A DNA stretch of 12,305 nucleotides from contig JBIOIA010000065.1 of NCBI GenBank assembly GCA_044449445.1, positions 1 through 12,305 of the forward strand. The letters are read 5' to 3'. A model generated the notes under the pieces. The model saw only the letters and a list, made by a program, of their open reading frames with translations. It was not told the DNA's origin and ran no database searches. Source of the DNA: DASXPG01 sp044449445 (GTDB taxonomy: Bacteria; Gemmatimonadota; Gemmatimonadetes; Gemmatimonadales; JACORV01). The position numbers and the translations under genes were made by a program. This document shows, in pieces, positions 1-7,847 of this stretch. The first letter of the stretch is position 1. Each line of letters begins with the position of its first letter.

Positions 1-69
1 GCACGTGGCTGGCACGGACGGCGAGGGCCACCACCACGGCCGCGCCCGCCATGCCGAGCCACGGCGCGT

Positions 70-73
<4 letters not shown>
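1..73 (-). CDS. N-terminal fragment of an unidentified membrane or exported protein (runs off the left edge)
   Basis: A GTG codon at 73-71 overlaps the stop of the Clp-like gene as GTGA, the same coupling seen elsewhere in the window, and opens a frame that stays open to the edge. The 24 visible residues begin MNAPWLGMAG and continue as a run rich in Ala and Val, ending with an Arg and a His. That pattern suits a first transmembrane helix or signal anchor. An internal ATG (codon 8) is an alternative start. No Shine-Dalgarno sequence is obvious. There is far too little sequence to name a family. It is probably the fourth gene of the methyltransferase-pilD-Clp-like operon. The frame, coupling and hydrophobicity are seen directly; that it is a real gene is inference. 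Confidence 0.45.
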
Positions 74-1305
<1,232 letters not shown>

Positions 1306-1342
1306 CGTAGAGTCATCCTACTGCGCAGCGCGGCCGCGGGTT

Positions 1343-2167
1343 TCACGCGCCCACCAGCGCGGCGTACCACGCGAGGAGCCGCTCGCCGAGCACGAGCGAG
1401 ACCAGCGCGCCCATGGCGAGGTACACGCCGAACGGCACGAGCGGCTTCGTCTTGCGAAACACGAACGGCAGGTACACGAGGGTGCCCGCCAGCGCTCCCA
1501 GAAAGACGCTCGCCAGCACGCCCTGCCAGCCGAGAAACGCGCCGATCATCGCGAGCATTTTCACGTCTCCCATCCCCATCGCGGTGACCGGCTCGTCCCT
1601 GCCCAGAGTCTCCGTAACCGCCGCGCCACCGATCCAGCCCCTGCGCAGCGCGTAGTCGCCGGCGAACTTCACGGCCCCCAGAAGCGCGAAGCCCGTCGCG
1701 GCGCCGAACGCCGATTGCACGAGGCCCAGATCGGTGACGAGCGAGAGCGCAAGGCCCGCGCCCAGGCCGCCGAGCGAGAGCTCGTCGGGGATGATGAAGT
1801 GCTGCGCGTCGGTGAGGAGCATGCCGACGAGCAGCGTGACGAACAGCGCCGCCGAGACCGCCTGCGGAGTCACGCCGAACCGCGCGGCCGCCGCGGCCCA
1901 CACCAGCGCGATCGCGGCCTCGACCAGCGGATACATGGGGCTGATCGGCCCCTTGCAGTAACGGCAGCGCCCGGCGAGCACCAGCCACGAGACCACCGGC
2001 ACGTTGTCGTACCACGCGATCATCGCGCCGCATTGGGGGCACCGGGAGCGCGGCCGCACCACGGACTCGTCCCGAGGCAACCGGTACACGCACACATTGA
2101 GGAAGCTGCCGATGATGCCGCCGAACAGCGCGGCCACCGTGCTCAGCCAGGGATCAACGACCCACAC
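1343..2167 (-). CDS. pilD: Prepilin peptidase / N-methyltransferase (A24 family, PilD/GspO type)
   Basis: This inner-membrane aspartic protease cleaves the leader of type IV prepilins or type II secretion pseudopilins and methylates the new N terminus. The 274-residue sequence starts with a hydrophobic segment containing GSFLNVCVYRLPR, followed by a cytoplasmic zinc-binding loop with two CxxC pairs (C43/C46, C68/C71). Several more membrane segments follow. The two catalytic aspartates lie in TDAQHFIIPDE (D120, with D128 close by) and GMGDVK (D201). Length is typical of the full bifunctional form. The start is a GTG at 2167-2165, so the gene overlaps the end of the methyltransferase gene by 14 bases. 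No clear Shine-Dalgarno sequence is present, so translation probably depends on the upstream gene. No pilin or secretion genes are seen in the window, so the substrate system must be encoded elsewhere. Confidence 0.93.
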   Translation of the reverse strand: MWVVDPWLSTVAALFGGIIGSFLNVCVYRLPRDESVVRPRSRCPQCGAMIAWYDNVPVVSWLVLAGRCRYCKGPISPMYPLVEAAIALVWAAAAARFGVTPQAVSAALFVTLLVGMLLTDAQHFIIPDELSLGGLGAGLALSLVTDLGLVQSAFGAATGFALLGAVKFAGDYALRRGWIGGAAVTETLGRDEPVTAMGMGDVKMLAMIGAFLGWQGVLASVFLGALAGTLVYLPFVFRKTKPLVPFGVYLAMGALVSLVLGERLLAWYAALVGA

Positions 2168-2918
2168 GCACCAGCTCGAAGAGGAGGATGGCCGCGGCGA
2201 CCGCGGCGTTGAGCGACTCGGCGCCCGGGCGCATCGGAATGGACACGCGGTGATGCGGCAGGTCGGTCCATGCGGGCCGCGCGCCGTGGCCCTCGCTGCC
2301 GACCACCAGCGCGATCTTCCCCGGGGCCGCGGGCGCGGCCGAGCCGCCGACCGGCGCGCCGTCGGTCGCGGCCAGGCACACGTCGATCCGGCCCGCGCGC
2401 ACGAATGCCGCGACGGCGGCGAAATCGGCCGTGGCGACCGGATGCCGGAAGTGCGATCCCATCGCGCCCCGCAGCACCTTCGGATTGCGCACGTCCGCCG
2501 TGCCGTCGAGCGCGATCGTGCACCACGCGCCGAGCGCGTGCGCGGTGCGGATCATCGTGCCCACGTTGCCCGGGTCCTGCACCGCGTCAAGCACCAGCGC
2601 GACCGCGGCGCCCCGCGGCGCCGGCAGTTGCTCGAGCGTCAGGGGCTCCCACTCGGCGACCGCCATGACGCCGCCCGGCGTCTCGGTCCCGGCGACCGAG
2701 TCAAAATCGCGGCGCGGCACCGTCTGGGCGTCGATGCCGGCCGCGCGCGCGACTAGCGCATCGGCCTCGGCGCCTTCCGCCGCCAACAGCGCGACGAGCT
2801 TCGCATCCGCGCCCATCGCGTCCTCCACCAGCCGCCACCCCTCGAGCAGCACGAGCGAGCGACGCTCGCGGGCCTTGCGACGCTGCAAGTCCCGGACGAG
2901 CTTGAGCACATCACGCAT
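2154..2918 (-). CDS. SpoU/TrmH-family RNA 2'-O-methyltransferase
   Basis: The product transfers a methyl group from S-adenosylmethionine to a ribose 2'-OH of rRNA or tRNA. It has an N-terminal substrate-binding domain (about residues 1-95, with basic RRKARERR near the start) and the knotted SPOUT fold. Numbered from the ATG chosen here, motif 1 is DAVQDPGNVGTMIRTA (N118, R124), motif 2 is VVGSEGHGA (about 205-213) and motif 3 is IPMRPGAESLNAAVAAA (about 227-243). The open frame extends to a TTG at 2951, but that would overlap the start of divergent thiD. The ATG at 2918-2916 gives a normal 254-residue protein starting MRDVLKLVRDLQ, so I prefer it. The exact target nucleotide cannot be read from sequence; RlmB- or TsnR-like rRNA methylation is the usual guess. 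It heads the minus-strand operon with pilD. Confidence 0.9.
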   Translation of the reverse strand: MRDVLKLVRDLQRRKARERRSLVLLEGWRLVEDAMGADAKLVALLAAEGAEADALVARAAGIDAQTVPRRDFDSVAGTETPGGVMAVAEWEPLTLEQLPAPRGAAVALVLDAVQDPGNVGTMIRTAHALGAWCTIALDGTADVRNPKVLRGAMGSHFRHPVATADFAAVAAFVRAGRIDVCLAATDGAPVGGSAAPAAPGKIALVVGSEGHGARPAWTDLPHHRVSIPMRPGAESLNAAVAAAILLFELVRVGR

Positions 2919-2938
2919 ATGACGCGACCACTCGGCGC

Positions 2939-3700
2939 ATGAGTCACGCAAGATACGACGTTCCGGTCGCGCTGACGATTGCCGGCTCCGACTCCGGCGG
3001 GGGCGCGGGCATCCAGGCCGATCTGCGGACGTTTCAGGAGCTGGGCGTGTTCGGCACCAGCGTCGTGACCGCGGTCACGGCCCAGAACAGCGTCGTCGTG
3101 CGCGCATGGGAACCCATGAGCGCCGCGCTCGTCGCGCAGCAGCTCGACGCGGCCCTTGAAGACCTCGCGCCCCGCGCGGTCAAGACCGGCATGCTCGGCA
3201 CGGCGGACGTGGTCGAAGTGGTCGCCCGCGGACTCGCCCGTCATCGTCTGCCTAACTACGTGCTGGACCCCGTGATCGTGTCCACGTCGGGCACGCGCCT
3301 GCTGAACCCGGACGCCGAGCGGCTGCTGGTGACGCGGTTGCTCCCGCTCGCGGACCTGGTCACGCCCAACCTGGACGAGGCCGAAGCGCTGACGGCAACG
3401 ACGGTGCGAACGCCCGAGGAGATGGAGACGGCGGGACGCGCGCTGATTCGCGCGGGCGCCAAGTCGGCGCTCGTCAAAGGCGGTCACCTGGATCGCGAGC
3501 TGCTCGTGGACGTGCTCGTGATGCCGACGGGCGTCAGGCGGTTCGAGCACCGGAAGATCGCGGGGCCACCGGTGCACGGGACGGGATGCGTGTTGTCGGC
3601 GGCGATTGCAGCGGGCCTGGCGAAGGACATCGGCCTGGAGCAGGCCGTGGAGCACGCGGTCGAGCTGGTGCAGCGGAGGATCGCTACAGCGCGCGGATGA
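2939..3700 (+). CDS. thiD: Hydroxymethylpyrimidine / phosphomethylpyrimidine kinase
   Basis: This cytoplasmic ribokinase-fold enzyme phosphorylates 4-amino-5-hydroxymethyl-2-methylpyrimidine, and then its monophosphate, to supply the pyrimidine half of thiamine. Evidence over 253 residues includes the N-terminal motif LTIAGSDSGGGAGIQADLRT (residues 12-31), VTAVTAQNS, the conserved KTGMLGT and the TPNLDEAEAL segment. Near the C terminus, HGTGCVLSAA supplies the anion hole and the conserved cysteine (C217). It is a stand-alone ThiD, with no fused ThiE or ThiN domain, and no other thiamine gene lies nearby. No Shine-Dalgarno sequence is visible before the ATG. Only 20 bases separate it from the divergent methyltransferase start, so its promoter would have to lie within that gene. 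The 3' end overlaps the convergent purine phosphorylase gene by 17 bases. Confidence 0.95.
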   Translation: MSHARYDVPVALTIAGSDSGGGAGIQADLRTFQELGVFGTSVVTAVTAQNSVVVRAWEPMSAALVAQQLDAALEDLAPRAVKTGMLGTADVVEVVARGLARHRLPNYVLDPVIVSTSGTRLLNPDAERLLVTRLLPLADLVTPNLDEAEALTATTVRTPEEMETAGRALIRAGAKSALVKGGHLDRELLVDVLVMPTGVRRFEHRKIAGPPVHGTGCVLSAAIAAGLAKDIGLEQAVEHAVELVQRRIATARG

Positions 3701-4505
3701 TGCCCTTCACGAGCCGCCCCAGGTCGCCTTTCACGCGATCCGCGGTCTCGAGCACTTCCGTGTGGGACAGGGTCGCTCCGCCCAGGCCGGCCGCGATGTT
3801 GGTGATGGTCGAGATGCCGAGACACTTCATGCCGCAGGCCCTCGCCGCGATGACCTCGGGTACGGTGCTCATCCCCACGGCGTCCGCGCCGATCCGCTTC
3901 ATCATCTCGATTTCGGCCTTGGTTTCGTAGCTGGGGCCGAGCAGCCCGGCGTAGACGCCCTCTTCCATCGCGATCTTCTGTTCCTGCGCGACGCGGCGCG
4001 CCAGCGCGCGCAGCGCGCCGTCGTACGGATCGCTCATGTCCGGGAATCGCTCGTCGCCCTTCACCACCGCACCCACGAGCGGATTCCGTCCCATCATGTT
4101 GAGGTGGTCGGAGATCAGCATCAGTGTGCCCGGCCGAAACGTGCGGCGGATCCCGCCGGCCGCGTTGGTCAGCAGCACCGTCGTGACGCCGAGCGCGTGG
4201 AAGACGCGCACCGGAAGCGCCGTCACCGCCGCATCGTGGCCCTCGTACGCATGGAACCGCCCGCTCTGCGCGAGCACGCTCCTGCCCTCGAGCGTTCCGG
4301 CGATGAGCTCGCCGGCGTGGCCCACGACGCCCGGCTGCGGGAAGCCCGGCACCTTCGCGTAGGGCACCCGCACGGCGTCCGCGATTTCATCGCCGAGGGA
4401 TCCCAGACCCGAGCCCAGCACGATCGCGACCTTCGGCTCGCGCTTGCCGATGGCGGCGCGCACGGCCTTCGCCGCGCGCTCGACAGCCTCCTGCACGTCA
4501 CTCAC
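3684..4505 (-). CDS. punA: Purine nucleoside phosphorylase (trimeric PNP family)
   Basis: The enzyme splits inosine, guanosine and deoxy forms with phosphate into free base and (deoxy)ribose-1-phosphate. The sequence has the phosphate-loop motif VLGSGLGSLGDEI, then GRFHAYEGHD, TNAAGGIRRTF, the purine-site segment GPSYETKAEIEMM, the family signature GADAVGMSTVPEVIAAR and ISTITN. These are features of the trimeric, mammalian-like PNP family rather than the hexameric DeoD family. I place the start at the GTG at 4505-4503 (273 residues). A GAGG-containing Shine-Dalgarno sequence sits eight bases upstream, whereas the in-frame GTG at 4514 lies inside that ribosome-binding site. It is the last gene of the salvage operon, 12 bases after the adenosine deaminase stop. 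Inosine made by the deaminase is its natural substrate. Confidence 0.94.
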   Translation of the reverse strand: MSDVQEAVERAAKAVRAAIGKREPKVAIVLGSGLGSLGDEIADAVRVPYAKVPGFPQPGVVGHAGELIAGTLEGRSVLAQSGRFHAYEGHDAAVTALPVRVFHALGVTTVLLTNAAGGIRRTFRPGTLMLISDHLNMMGRNPLVGAVVKGDERFPDMSDPYDGALRALARRVAQEQKIAMEEGVYAGLLGPSYETKAEIEMMKRIGADAVGMSTVPEVIAARACGMKCLGISTITNIAAGLGGATLSHTEVLETADRVKGDLGRLVKGIIRAL

Positions 4506-4513
4506 GCCATTCA

Positions 4514-4518
4514 CCTCT
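4514..4518 (-). promoter_or_regulatory. Ribosome-binding site that decides the PNP start
   Basis: Read on the minus strand, AGAGG begins at the last base of the adenosine deaminase stop codon, and eight bases separate it from GTG at 4505-4503. This spacing supports the downstream GTG. The upstream in-frame GTG (4514-4512) overlaps the site, and the ATG at 4510-4508 is out of frame. Confidence 0.6.
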
Positions 4519-5543
4519 CACTTGATCGCCTTCAGCTCCGCCTTCGCCTTCGCCACCATCGCCTCGCGCTCGTGAAACGGCAGGAACGCGCTCGCGAACC
4601 CGTACAGGATCAGCTGGTCGATCTCTTCGCGCGTGAACTTGAGCCTGGTGTGCGCGAGCCACAGCTCCTCGGTCACGGTCGTCGCGCTCATCAGCCGGTT
4701 ATCGGTATTGATGCACGCGACGATCCCGAGGTCGAAGTAGCGGCGCAGCGGGTGCGTCTCCAGCGATGCCACGGCGTGCGTCTGGAGGTTGCTCGTGATG
4801 CAGATCTCGAGCGGGACGCGCCGGTCGAGCACGTACTGCTCCAGCTCCGGGTCCTCGTAGAGCCGCGTGCCGTGGCCGATGCGGTCGGCGTGGCAGTAGT
4901 GCAGCGCCTGCGCGATGGACTCGGCGCCGTAGGCCTCGCCCGCGTGCACGGTCGTCGCCATGTGGTGGTCGATGACCGTGTAGAAGGCTTCCTTGTGCTT
5001 CTTGGCCGGGAAATTGTACTCCGCTCCCGCCAGATCGAATGCCACGACGCCGCGGCCCTTGTAGGCCACCGTGAGGTTCGCGAGCTCGAGCGACACCTCG
5101 GGGCTCATGTTGCGGATGCCGCAGATGATCAGCGCCGCCTTCACGCCGAATTCCTGCTCGGCGCGCTTCATGCCGCGCAGCGGCGCCTCGACCGCCTCGG
5201 TGATCGGCATGCCGCCGCGCGTGTTGAGGATGGGCGAGTAGCGGATCTCCATGTAGCGCACGTTCTCCGCGGCGCCGTCGGCGATCAGCTCGTAGGTGCT
5301 GCGCTCGAGCGCGTCCGGCGTCTGCAGCACGCTCAGCGTCACCTCGAAGCGCTTGAGGTAGTCCACGAGGTTGCGCGCGTCGGTGACGTGCATGAACTCC
5401 CCAAGTGCCCTGGGGTCGGTCGTCGGCAGCCTCACGCCCTGCTGCTTTGCGAGCTCGAGCAGCGTCTTGAGCCGCAGGCTGCCGTCCAGGTGCACGTGCA
5501 GCTCGGCTTTCGGAAGCTTCCGAAGCAGCTCCTTGGTGAGCAT
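4518..5543 (-). CDS. add: Adenosine deaminase
   Basis: This zinc amidohydrolase converts adenosine or deoxyadenosine to inosine or deoxyinosine plus ammonia in the cytoplasm. The 341-residue protein begins MLTKELLRKLPKAELHVHLD. The zinc-binding HxH is H16/H18. Further expected residues are the HAGE motif with H200 and catalytic E203, H224 in RIGHG, and D281 in NTDNRLMS. The SNLQTHAV segment (251-258) is also typical. There is no signal peptide. The ATG at 5543-5541 overlaps the stop of the upstream 5'-nucleotidase by one base (TGATG), which fixes the start, and an AGGG lies a few bases upstream. The position between 5'-nucleotidase and purine nucleoside phosphorylase fits an adenosine to inosine to hypoxanthine route. 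NTDNR in place of the NTDDP of enteric enzymes is, as I recall, common in many bacterial homologues, so I do not read it as a defect. Confidence 0.96.
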   Translation of the reverse strand: MLTKELLRKLPKAELHVHLDGSLRLKTLLELAKQQGVRLPTTDPRALGEFMHVTDARNLVDYLKRFEVTLSVLQTPDALERSTYELIADGAAENVRYMEIRYSPILNTRGGMPITEAVEAPLRGMKRAEQEFGVKAALIICGIRNMSPEVSLELANLTVAYKGRGVVAFDLAGAEYNFPAKKHKEAFYTVIDHHMATTVHAGEAYGAESIAQALHYCHADRIGHGTRLYEDPELEQYVLDRRVPLEICITSNLQTHAVASLETHPLRRYFDLGIVACINTDNRLMSATTVTEELWLAHTRLKFTREEIDQLILYGFASAFLPFHEREAMVAKAKAELKAIK

Positions 5544-7051
5544 CAGCTGCCCTGCGTGATGCGGCGTGCGTACGGCTGCGCGACGCGCACGGGTTGGGGC
5601 TGACGGCGCAGCCATGCGATGAACGCGTCGAGCTCGTTCACCCCGGTATTGCGGACCGGCAAGCTGCGCAGCATCGAGTAGCCGCTCCCGCCGTTCGCGA
5701 GGAAATCGAACGTCGCCAGCGAGTACGTGACCTCGCCCTGGACCGGACGGCCGTCGCTCAGCGTGAGCGCCACGATGCGATGACCCGGGGGGGCGCCGCG
5801 GTCCACGCGGACCTGGAGGCCCGACACCGCCGCGCTCGTCTCGCCGGAGACGAACGCGTGCTCGAGCGCTTCGCGCAGCACCGCGCCGGTCACCGGCAGG
5901 GTCACCACCCAGTTCCCGAACGGCAGCACCTGGTAGACGTCGCCCCAGGTCAGTGTGCCCGCCATGAGATCGGAGCGGACGCCGGTGCGATTGACCAGTC
6001 CGACGTCGGCGCCCGCGCTTTCCCTGAGCGCATCGGCGATCAGATCGCAGAGCGGCGAGGAGTCGGCCCGGGTCAGGTCCTGCGCCAGCGTCACGACCGG
6101 CTGGCTGACGATGGGCCGAATCGCCTCGTTCGCCGCGGCCACGATCCGCTCCTCCGCCGGATCGGGCCGCTCGCGGTCCGCCCACACGGTCTCGACGCGG
6201 ACGCGCACCGCGCGCCCCGTGTCGGTGGCGACGAAGTCCACGATGCCCATCGCCGTCCCGCTCGAGCGGGCCTGCACGATCGGGATGCCGTTCACCACCG
6301 TGTTCACGAGCGAGTGGGTGTGCCCGCTGACGATGAGGTCGGGCTTGTGCGTGAGGGCGCGCGCGAGATCCACGACCTCGCCCGCGCACTCGCCGCCGGA
6401 ATTGCAGAACGCGCCGGCGTGCGCGACCACGATCACGAAGTCCGGGCGCGTCTCGCGCGCGGCCGCGATCGCCGAGTCCAGCGCCGGCGGCCCCTGGAAG
6501 CCGAGCGACGCGACGTTCACGGGGTTGGTCGCGGTCGTCGTTTCGGGCGTCGTGTATCCGACGACCGCAATGCGCACGCCGCCGGTCTCGACGATCGTGA
6601 ACGGCCTCGCCCAACTCGGGCGCTGCTGGGTGGCCAGCACGCGGATGTTGGACGACACCCAGGCGTAAGTCGAGCCGGTGATGCGCGCGACCAGCGTATC
6701 GATGCCCCAGTCGAACTCGTGGTTCCCGATCGCCGCGACTTGGACGTGCATCGCGCCGATCGCCGCCACGCTCGCGCGGCCGTACGTCAGGTTCGAAACC
6801 GGCGTGCCCTGCATCTCGTCGCCGCCGTCGAGCCGGATGCTCGTGCAGGCGCACTCCGCCGCGAGCCGGTCCATCATGCCGGCGAGCGCCGCGGCGCCGC
6901 CGACCGGGCGGCGGTTGCTCCACGCCTGCACCCTTGAATCGAGCGCGCCATGGAGGTCGTTGATCGCGAGGACCCTGAGGAGAATCGAGTCGCGCGCCCC
7001 CGAAGAGGGGAGCAGCGCGGCCGCCACTATAAGGAATGCGGGCACGGTCAT
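5543..7051 (-). CDS. Secreted 5'-nucleotidase / 2',3'-cyclic phosphodiesterase (UshA/NT5E type)
   Basis: The enzyme would remove phosphate from extracytoplasmic nucleotides, giving nucleosides and phosphate. From the ATG at 7051-7049 the product has 502 residues and starts with a short hydrophobic signal-like segment, MTVPAFLIVAAALLPSSGA. The metallophosphatase domain carries INDLHG (D32, H34), DGGDEMQGTP (D78), GNHEFDWG (N110, H111, D114), VVAHAGA (H211) and VSGHTHS (H244, H246). These are the two-metal ligands and the catalytic His/Asp pair. The C-terminal substrate domain has LPFGNWVVTLPVTG and ANGGSGYSM (about 452-460), where UshA has NGGDGY. The frame stays open upstream to 7210, but that extension is low-complexity and overlaps the divergent regulator gene, so I exclude it. 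No sortase or GPI-like anchor is evident. It is the first gene of the salvage operon and lies divergent from the two-component system. Confidence 0.93.
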   Translation of the reverse strand: MTVPAFLIVAAALLPSSGARDSILLRVLAINDLHGALDSRVQAWSNRRPVGGAAALAGMMDRLAAECACTSIRLDGGDEMQGTPVSNLTYGRASVAAIGAMHVQVAAIGNHEFDWGIDTLVARITGSTYAWVSSNIRVLATQQRPSWARPFTIVETGGVRIAVVGYTTPETTTATNPVNVASLGFQGPPALDSAIAAARETRPDFVIVVAHAGAFCNSGGECAGEVVDLARALTHKPDLIVSGHTHSLVNTVVNGIPIVQARSSGTAMGIVDFVATDTGRAVRVRVETVWADRERPDPAEERIVAAANEAIRPIVSQPVVTLAQDLTRADSSPLCDLIADALRESAGADVGLVNRTGVRSDLMAGTLTWGDVYQVLPFGNWVVTLPVTGAVLREALEHAFVSGETSAAVSGLQVRVDRGAPPGHRIVALTLSDGRPVQGEVTYSLATFDFLANGGSGYSMLRSLPVRNTGVNELDAFIAWLRRQPQPVRVAQPYARRITQGS

Positions 7052-7062
7052 GGTGCCGGCAG

Positions 7063-7091
7063 AATCTACCTCTGCGATTGACTCCCGCCAA
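7063..7091 (-). promoter_or_regulatory. Candidate sigma-70-like promoter for the purine salvage operon
   Basis: On the minus strand, TTGGCG (7091-7086) is followed after 17 bases by TAGATT (7068-7063). This matches the -35 box at three of six positions and the -10 box at four of six, with ideal spacing. Transcription would begin about ten bases before the ATG, leaving a very short leader, in keeping with the lack of a well-placed Shine-Dalgarno sequence. The -35 element overlaps one arm of the inverted repeat at 7074-7095. This is inferred from weak matches only. Confidence 0.3.
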
Positions 7092-7095
7092 TCGC
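7074..7095. promoter_or_regulatory. Inverted repeat (7 + 7 bp, 8-bp spacer) in the divergent intergenic region: candidate operator
   Basis: GCGATTG (7074-7080) and CAATCGC (7089-7095) are perfect inverted copies separated by ACTCCCGC. The dyad lies in the 85-bp gap between the 5'-nucleotidase and response-regulator starts and overlaps the proposed -35 of the former. A second, outer pair, GGTGCCGG (7052-7059) and CCGGCACC (7117-7124), encloses it but is GC-rich and may be chance. A regulator controlling both directions could bind here. A hairpin without a T tract is the alternative, but this is not a terminator position. Confidence 0.4.
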
Positions 7096-7136
7096 CCACA
7101 CAACGTTCCGCGCGAACCGGCACCTGGGGCGGCTGC

Positions 7137-7847
7137 GTGGGCGACGAGCGGATCCTGGTCGTAGACGACGAGCGCGACATCACCGCCCTGGTGGCGTACC
7201 ATCTCGCCAAGGCGGGCTACCGCGTCACGACGGCCACCACGGGCCCGGCGGCGCTCGACGCCGCGCGCGCCGAGCCGTTCGACCTCGTCGTCCTCGATCT
7301 CATGCTGCCGGGACGCAGCGGCTACGAGGTCCTCGAGGAGCTGCGGCGGCGCGAGGAATCGCGCGGCATCGGCGTCATCCTCCTCACCGCGCGCCGCGAA
7401 GAGGCAGACCGCATCAAGGGCCTCGCCGCCGGCGCCGACGACTACCTCACCAAGCCGTTCAGCCCCGAGGAGCTCGTGCTCCGCGTCGGCGCAGTGCTGC
7501 GCCGGCTGCACTCGCCCGCGTCCGCCGCGGGCGGCACCGTGCTGCGCGCCGGCCCGCTGACGATCGACCGCGGCGCGCACCGGGTGAGCGTGGAGGGCGC
7601 CGACGTGGACCTCACGCGGATCGAGTACCGGCTGCTGCTGCTGCTGGCCGAACGGCGCGGACGCGTGCAGACCAGGCCGCAGCTGCTCGAGACCGTCTGG
7701 GAATCGCAGGCCGACATCCAGACCCGCACCGTGGACATGCACGTGCAGCGCCTGCGCGCGAAGCTGGGCGCCGCGGGCGAGCTGATCGAAACCGTGCGCG
7801 GGTTCGGTTACCGGATGGCCGCCGAGCAGGAGAAGGGCCGGCCGTGA
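7137..7847 (+). CDS. OmpR/PhoB-family response regulator
   Basis: This is a DNA-binding transcription factor activated by phosphorylation. The receiver domain (about residues 3-120) has the acidic pair D10/D11, the phosphoacceptor D54 in VVLDLMLPG, T84 in ILLTA and K106 in LTKPFSPEE. The C-terminal winged helix (about 135-230) contains LTRIEYRLLLLLAERRGRV, LLETVW, TRTVDMHVQRLRAKL and VRGFGYRM. Length (236 residues) is normal for PhoB. I take the GTG at 7137-7139, since the receiver begins immediately after it (GDERILVVDDE); a weak GGGGCGG lies just upstream. The stop overlaps the kinase start as GTGA. It runs divergent from the salvage operon, so control of that operon is plausible, but I see no clear PHO-box direct repeat in the gap. 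Confidence 0.94.
   Translation: MGDERILVVDDERDITALVAYHLAKAGYRVTTATTGPAALDAARAEPFDLVVLDLMLPGRSGYEVLEELRRREESRGIGVILLTARREEADRIKGLAAGADDYLTKPFSPEELVLRVGAVLRRLHSPASAAGGTVLRAGPLTIDRGAHRVSVEGADVDLTRIEYRLLLLLAERRGRVQTRPQLLETVWESQADIQTRTVDMHVQRLRAKLGAAGELIETVRGFGYRMAAEQEKGRP

Noticed and set aside
3684..3700. Bidirectional terminator at the thiD and phosphorylase convergent ends.
   Set aside because: The genes overlap by 17 bases and no GC hairpin followed by a T run is visible on either strand.
4508..4514. ATG at 4510-4508 or GTG at 4514-4512 as the purine nucleoside phosphorylase start.
   Set aside because: The ATG is out of frame and soon meets a stop; the GTG overlaps the AGAGG ribosome-binding site, which is correctly spaced for GTG at 4505.
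3606..5603. 665-codon plus-strand open frame antisense to the phosphorylase and deaminase genes.
   Set aside because: It is rich in Arg, His, Leu and Val with no motif, lies opposite two well-supported enzymes, and is explained by high GC content depleting stop codons.
5594..6937. 447-codon plus-strand frame opposite the 5'-nucleotidase gene.
   Set aside because: Composition is typical of a GC-driven shadow frame (His/Arg/Asp-rich), and the minus-strand gene has every metallophosphatase motif.
7078..7106. TTGACT at 7078-7083 as a -35 for the response regulator.
   Set aside because: The -35 match is good, but the sequence 17 bases later (CAACGT) matches the -10 consensus poorly, and neighbouring spacings do no better.
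7052..7124. Outer inverted pair GGTGCCGG / CCGGCACC flanking the divergent gap as a second operator.
   Set aside because: Only eight GC-rich bases match and the arms are 57 bases apart, so chance is a fair explanation; kept only as a remark.
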